A stretch of DNA of 23,808 nt from Spirogloea muscicola (taxonomy: Eukaryota > Streptophyta > Zygnematophyceae > Spirogloeales > Spirogloeaceae): NCBI GenBank assembly GCA_009602725.1, contig WELB01000046.1:330738-354545 (forward strand), given 5' to 3'. Made by a program: the position numbers and the translations under genes. Shown here in pieces: positions 20,790 to 23,808 of the stretch. Every line of letters begins with the position of its first letter. Within the stretch, counting starts at the first letter, position 1. The notes below the pieces were generated by a model. It was not told the origin of the DNA, ran no database searches, and worked only from the letters and a program-made list of their open reading frames with translations.

Positions 20790-21723
20790 ATGGACCCCAA
20801 TCGAGAGCGTCGTGGTGGAGCCGACCACCCGAGGTCCGGACTCTCAGCCAGCCTGGGCCGCATGTCGCAAGGCCAGAGGGTCGTGCTGGGCACCGTGCTC
20901 GCGCTCGTCGTCGGCGGCATCTTCTGGGACCTTACTCGTAATCGGAAAATCTTCGGAGGTGAGAAGCAGGCTCTATTTCTGATGCCATATGGCAGCTACG
21001 CCTGACATCGTCACATACGCAGCCCTCCCGACTTTGACTTACATGTGGACTCTCGGTCCACAGTATAAGTCGTATTAGCTGCCATCAGATATACCCATAA
21101 CCTATAAATAAGTCATGACTTTGTTGATCGTCCAATTTATTTCTGACGCCGTGGTGAGTGCGGCCAACACTTGCTAGGGCATGTCCCTTGCATGTATGTA
21201 TTTCTATGTGATTCAAGTGAGATGCATGCAGATTGCAGACTGTTATCAACTTCTGTCATCCCTTCACAGCAAGAACCTCATGTCCTGGAATTGGTAGTGC
21301 GGCACGCTTGCACAGATAGGCACTCTGCAGGTTTTGATCGTCAGTGTTCTTGTATTGAATATTGAACAGGTCCTCGTGATTTTAGCAGCACCACCAAGCT
21401 GGTCCCACCAATCGCTGTTTGTAAATTTGTGCAGATCGTAAGGACGAGGGTGGCCACCACAGCCATGAGCGCTCTGACAAGCGATAGGCCGCTCATACTG
21501 TGGCGAAGCTGACGGCAGAGTGGGCCACCCTGCCGCTCCTGCAGGCTCTGTGCCCAGGACATACACCAAGGACTGGATGGAGGCAACTTACGGCAGCCGA
21601 GAGGCGTATGGCCGGCTGGACGACAAGGAGCGCCAGGCCACCGATGTGCACGTTGTCATGAACCCCATCACGCGCCACAACTACTTCCGCCGCAGTGAGG
21701 AGGGCCGCAATGCCCAAAAGTAA
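20790..21723 (+). CDS. Small single-pass membrane protein, unknown function, two exons
   Basis: Exon 1 is 20790-20958 and exon 2 is 21545-21723 (TAA 21721-21723). The 586-base intron has a GTGAGA donor and CAG acceptor, and the phase-1 junction makes a Gly codon. The product has 115 residues: a basic, Gly/Ser-containing N-terminus (1-30), one hydrophobic helix at about 31-47 (VVLGTVLALVVGGIFWDL), a basic patch (TRNRK), and a soluble charged C-terminus with KDWMEATYGSREAYGRLDDK and HVVMNPITRHNYF. I do not recognise the family. Size and layout resemble small accessory subunits or assembly factors of mitochondrial inner-membrane complexes, but that is only analogy. Strong exon GC bias, clean splice sites and a sensible joined frame argue that the gene is real. 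Met25 (20862) is a possible alternative start. Confidence 0.75.
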
Positions 21724-22775
21724 CGCCGTGGACGAGGTGGTCACATTAGCTTGGTTGTGCTTGCAACTTTCTCTTCTCAGTACGTAGCGATCCTCTTGGA
21801 AATAGTGCAACATTGCCGTAAGTTTGTGTAGACTGAGCCGCAAATCTACCATCAGCCTTTGGAGCTTTCCGTCAGAGTCACTAACTGTGGAGCAGAACTC
21901 TCAGCACACGAGATCCTTGCAAGCACGCCCTCATGACACTAGCCCAACCATCACAAGGTAGCCATGTCTGCTCTGGCTCTTTCCTCTTATCAGCGAAGTC
22001 AACTAGTGCATTGTAGGGCTCCGGTAGGACCATAGCAGTAGGCTGCACACATGCGGGCTATGATTTTCCATCGGCCAGTGGTACTCTTAGGGGCAAGCTG
22101 GACCAGCCAGGCACAACCAGGAGCCTGGCACGAGGTAGACTCACGACTACAGAAGCTGGCATGCAATAGGAATATCTTCACAGGGCATCCTGTGAGATGG
22201 GAAGGGCCTATGTATCACACTGTGCATCTACTCTGGCACAGCCAGCCACTATGACGTGCACTAGTCAATTTTCTTATATCTCATGCCACATGCAAGGACA
22301 AATGAAAGCTGGAAATTGGTCTTCAGAATACTTCCTCTTGACTTGGGGGCCTACAGTGGTGCAGCTAAAATCCAACCATGCATCCACATCATTTACATGG
22401 ATTAATGTCTCCAAAGTGCTGCTCCGGCCTCTACTTGACTTTAATATAGAGGACATGGATGGGGAAAAAGCAAGGGGAGGGGCAAGGTGCACACGCTGCT
22501 TGTGTCTGGAGGCTTCGGCAGCCTTCCATTAAAAATTGTGAGATGGCAATATACAGTCGAAAGAGGACAAAGTGTGTAGAGTCCAGAAGTCCAAGAGTCA
22601 ATAGAAAATGCAGAAAATAGCTTGAAGCCGTCGGGCAGTAGCCCGTGTAGTTGGCTACATTGACCATTCAATATGGGTCAAGATGTCCAGATTACCTCTT
22701 GGCTCTGGTGATCCTACATTCGTTCTACACATTCGTTCTACAAGATAACAGATTCTGGTCGAGCCTGTATACTTG
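21724..22775. other. Convergent intergenic region
   Basis: This lies between the ends of the plus-strand small membrane-protein gene and the minus-strand secreted-protein gene, so it should contain both 3'UTRs. I see no open frame with coding character. The only repeat noticed is ATTCGTTCTACA twice in succession at about 22718-22742, close to the minus-strand stop codon. Confidence 0.55.
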
Positions 22776-23501
22776 CTATGGAGGCACAAGCACGGAGAGG
22801 TGCGCCACGGAGCCGGGCCGCCCGGAGTACGGCGACGCTTCCTCGTCGCTGCCGTCCTTGGCGGCAGCCTCCTCGAGCACGCGCTCCACGCGATCCGCGG
22901 GCGCAGGCTCCGCCGTCGAGGCCTTCTCCTCGTCCACCACCGCATCCCCCGCCACCGTCGCCGGCGTCTCCGCCGCAGCCTGGGGCTCCGGCTCAGTGGC
23001 CGCTGCCTCCGAGCCGCCATCCTGTGGCTCTGGCGCTGCCTCGACAGGGTTCTGCTGGAGCTCGGACAAGTGGGCTCTGGAGCCGGGCCGGCCAGAGTAT
23101 GGCGAGACCGCATCCTCGCCGCCACTGGTGGCGGCCGCTCCCTCCTCCGGCGTCGACGCCGCCGGCTCCGCGGAGGAGGGCGTCGTCTCCGGGGCGTCCT
23201 CAGCAGGAGCCGCGGGGGTCTCCGCTGCCTCCGCCGGCTTCTCGATGGCAGCCTCGGGCGACGGCTCCACCACCGTGGCCTTGGCGGCAGCCATGGCGGC
23301 GTCCCGGAGCATGCGCCGCTGCTGGGAGACGGGCCTCACGAGGCCCGCGCCGATGCCGCGCCCCAGCAGGCTCTCGTCGACGTGCAGCTCCGAGAGGAGC
23401 GCCAGGCTGCCGGGCACCGGCACGGCGCCGGCGTCGTCGCCGGCCGCGGCGGCGCACAGCGCGGCGGCGAGCGCCGCCAGGAACAGCCACCGCGCCGCCA
23501 T
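22776..23501 (-). CDS. Secreted Ala/Glu/Pro-rich protein with duplicated SPYSGRPGS motif
   Basis: A single 241-residue frame runs from ATG (23499-23501) to TAG (22776-22778). The N-terminus is a typical signal peptide (MAARWLFLAALAAALCAAAA, likely cleaved before GDDAG). The mature part is low complexity, rich in Ala, Glu, Pro and Thr. It contains two near-identical 15-residue motifs, SPYSGRPGS-x-AHLS-x-L, at residues 133-147 and 223-237, each preceded by an acidic stretch. A short related phrase, GSLALLSEL, is at 31-39. I do not recognise the family. A cell-wall or extracellular protein with short binding modules, or a precursor that releases repeated peptides, would both fit. Near the end, AHLS is followed by a GT, so a splice there cannot be excluded. 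Shadow frames on the plus strand are equally long because of the GC bias, but only this frame has a signal peptide and an internal protein-level repeat. Confidence 0.75.
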   Translation of the reverse strand: MAARWLFLAALAAALCAAAAGDDAGAVPVPGSLALLSELHVDESLLGRGIGAGLVRPVSQQRRMLRDAAMAAAKATVVEPSPEAAIEKPAEAAETPAAPAEDAPETTPSSAEPAASTPEEGAAATSGGEDAVSPYSGRPGSRAHLSELQQNPVEAAPEPQDGGSEAAATEPEPQAAAETPATVAGDAVVDEEKASTAEPAPADRVERVLEEAAAKDGSDEEASPYSGRPGSVAHLSVLVPP

Positions 23502-23808
23502 CCCGGCGCCGCTTCGTGGGTTCTCTCGTCGCCGACGGCACGCCGGTGGTGGGTGGCCGGAGCGGAAGCTGGCGACGGCGGTGGAGATGGGCAGTGGGCA
23601 GACTGGCGAAGGCGGTGGAGATGGGCAGTGGGCAGTGGCCCTCGAGGCCGGGCAGTGGGCGCAGGCTGGAAGTGGGAGGAGGTGGGTAGGAGGGCGGAGG
23701 AAGAGGCAGAGGTGGGAGGGGGGGCGGCGGGATGGAGGCAGGGATGGGAGGAGGGAGGGACACAGAGAGGGGAGTTGCGGGAAGTGAAAGCGCGGGGGGG
23801 GGGGGGGG
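23502..23808. promoter_or_regulatory. Upstream region of the secreted-protein gene, GA/G-rich
   Basis: This should hold the promoter and 5'UTR of the minus-strand gene. A 34-base tandem repeat (GGCG(A)(C/A)GGCGGTGGAGATGG and on to GCAGTGGGCA) occurs at 23571-23604 and 23605-23638. The rest is purine-rich on the plus strand (GGGAGG/GAGAGG runs), so it is CT-rich on the coding strand. The window ends in 15 consecutive G (23794-23808), which may be a contig or scaffold edge artefact. No TATA box is evident. Confidence 0.5.

Noticed and set aside
22651-23787. A 378-residue plus-strand frame over the secreted-protein gene
   Set aside because: It is an Ala/Ser-rich antisense shadow. The minus frame has the signal peptide and the protein-level repeat.

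Overview
This is nuclear DNA of a eukaryote, most likely from the green lineage. A green alga is my best guess, at low confidence, because no taxonomic marker is present. The genes have GC-rich exons split by AT-richer GT-AG introns of about 100-590 bases. The first gene matches the plant G-patch protein TOUGH/GPATCH1. There is no sign of bacterial operon structure. Two single undetermined bases (10870, 20311) and a terminal run of G point to a draft assembly.

Layout: (1) 1-4947, plus strand: the 3' eight exons of a TOUGH/GPATCH1 homologue (G-patch, SURP-like block, SR/KR-rich tail), cut by the window's left edge. (2) 4948-10790: repeat-rich spacer with no intact gene. It holds a possible LINE remnant, a large tail-to-tail inverted duplication of an LTR-retrotransposon gag region with CCHC zinc knuckles, and a family of short GGGCTGG...CAGCCC inverted and dispersed repeats. 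(3) 10795/10858-17563, plus strand: a 17-exon gene of about 1254 codons. It encodes a secreted/membrane redox protein with, in order, a signal peptide, an LPMO-like (chitin-binding type-4/X325-like) domain, an EGF-like module, a DOMON domain interrupted by a Pro/Ser-rich insertion, a second DOMON domain, a five-helix cytochrome b561 domain with four heme-ligand histidines, and a Pro-rich cytosolic tail. (4) 17564-20789: spacer with GA microsatellites, small duplications and a second copy of a dispersed repeat. (5) 20790-21723, plus strand: a two-exon gene for a 115-residue single-pass membrane protein of unknown function. (6) 22776-23501, minus strand: a 241-residue secreted, Ala/Glu/Pro-rich protein with a 15-residue motif repeated twice.

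The genes do not look functionally linked. The most interesting is the b561 gene. Known family biochemistry suggests electrons pass from cytosolic ascorbate through the b561 hemes to the DOMON domains outside, and here the chain is fused to an extracellular domain of copper-enzyme type. The domain's expected N-terminal histidine appears to be Asn, so whether it is a catalyst is open. All exon boundaries were set by eye from reading frame, intron phase and remembered family motifs.
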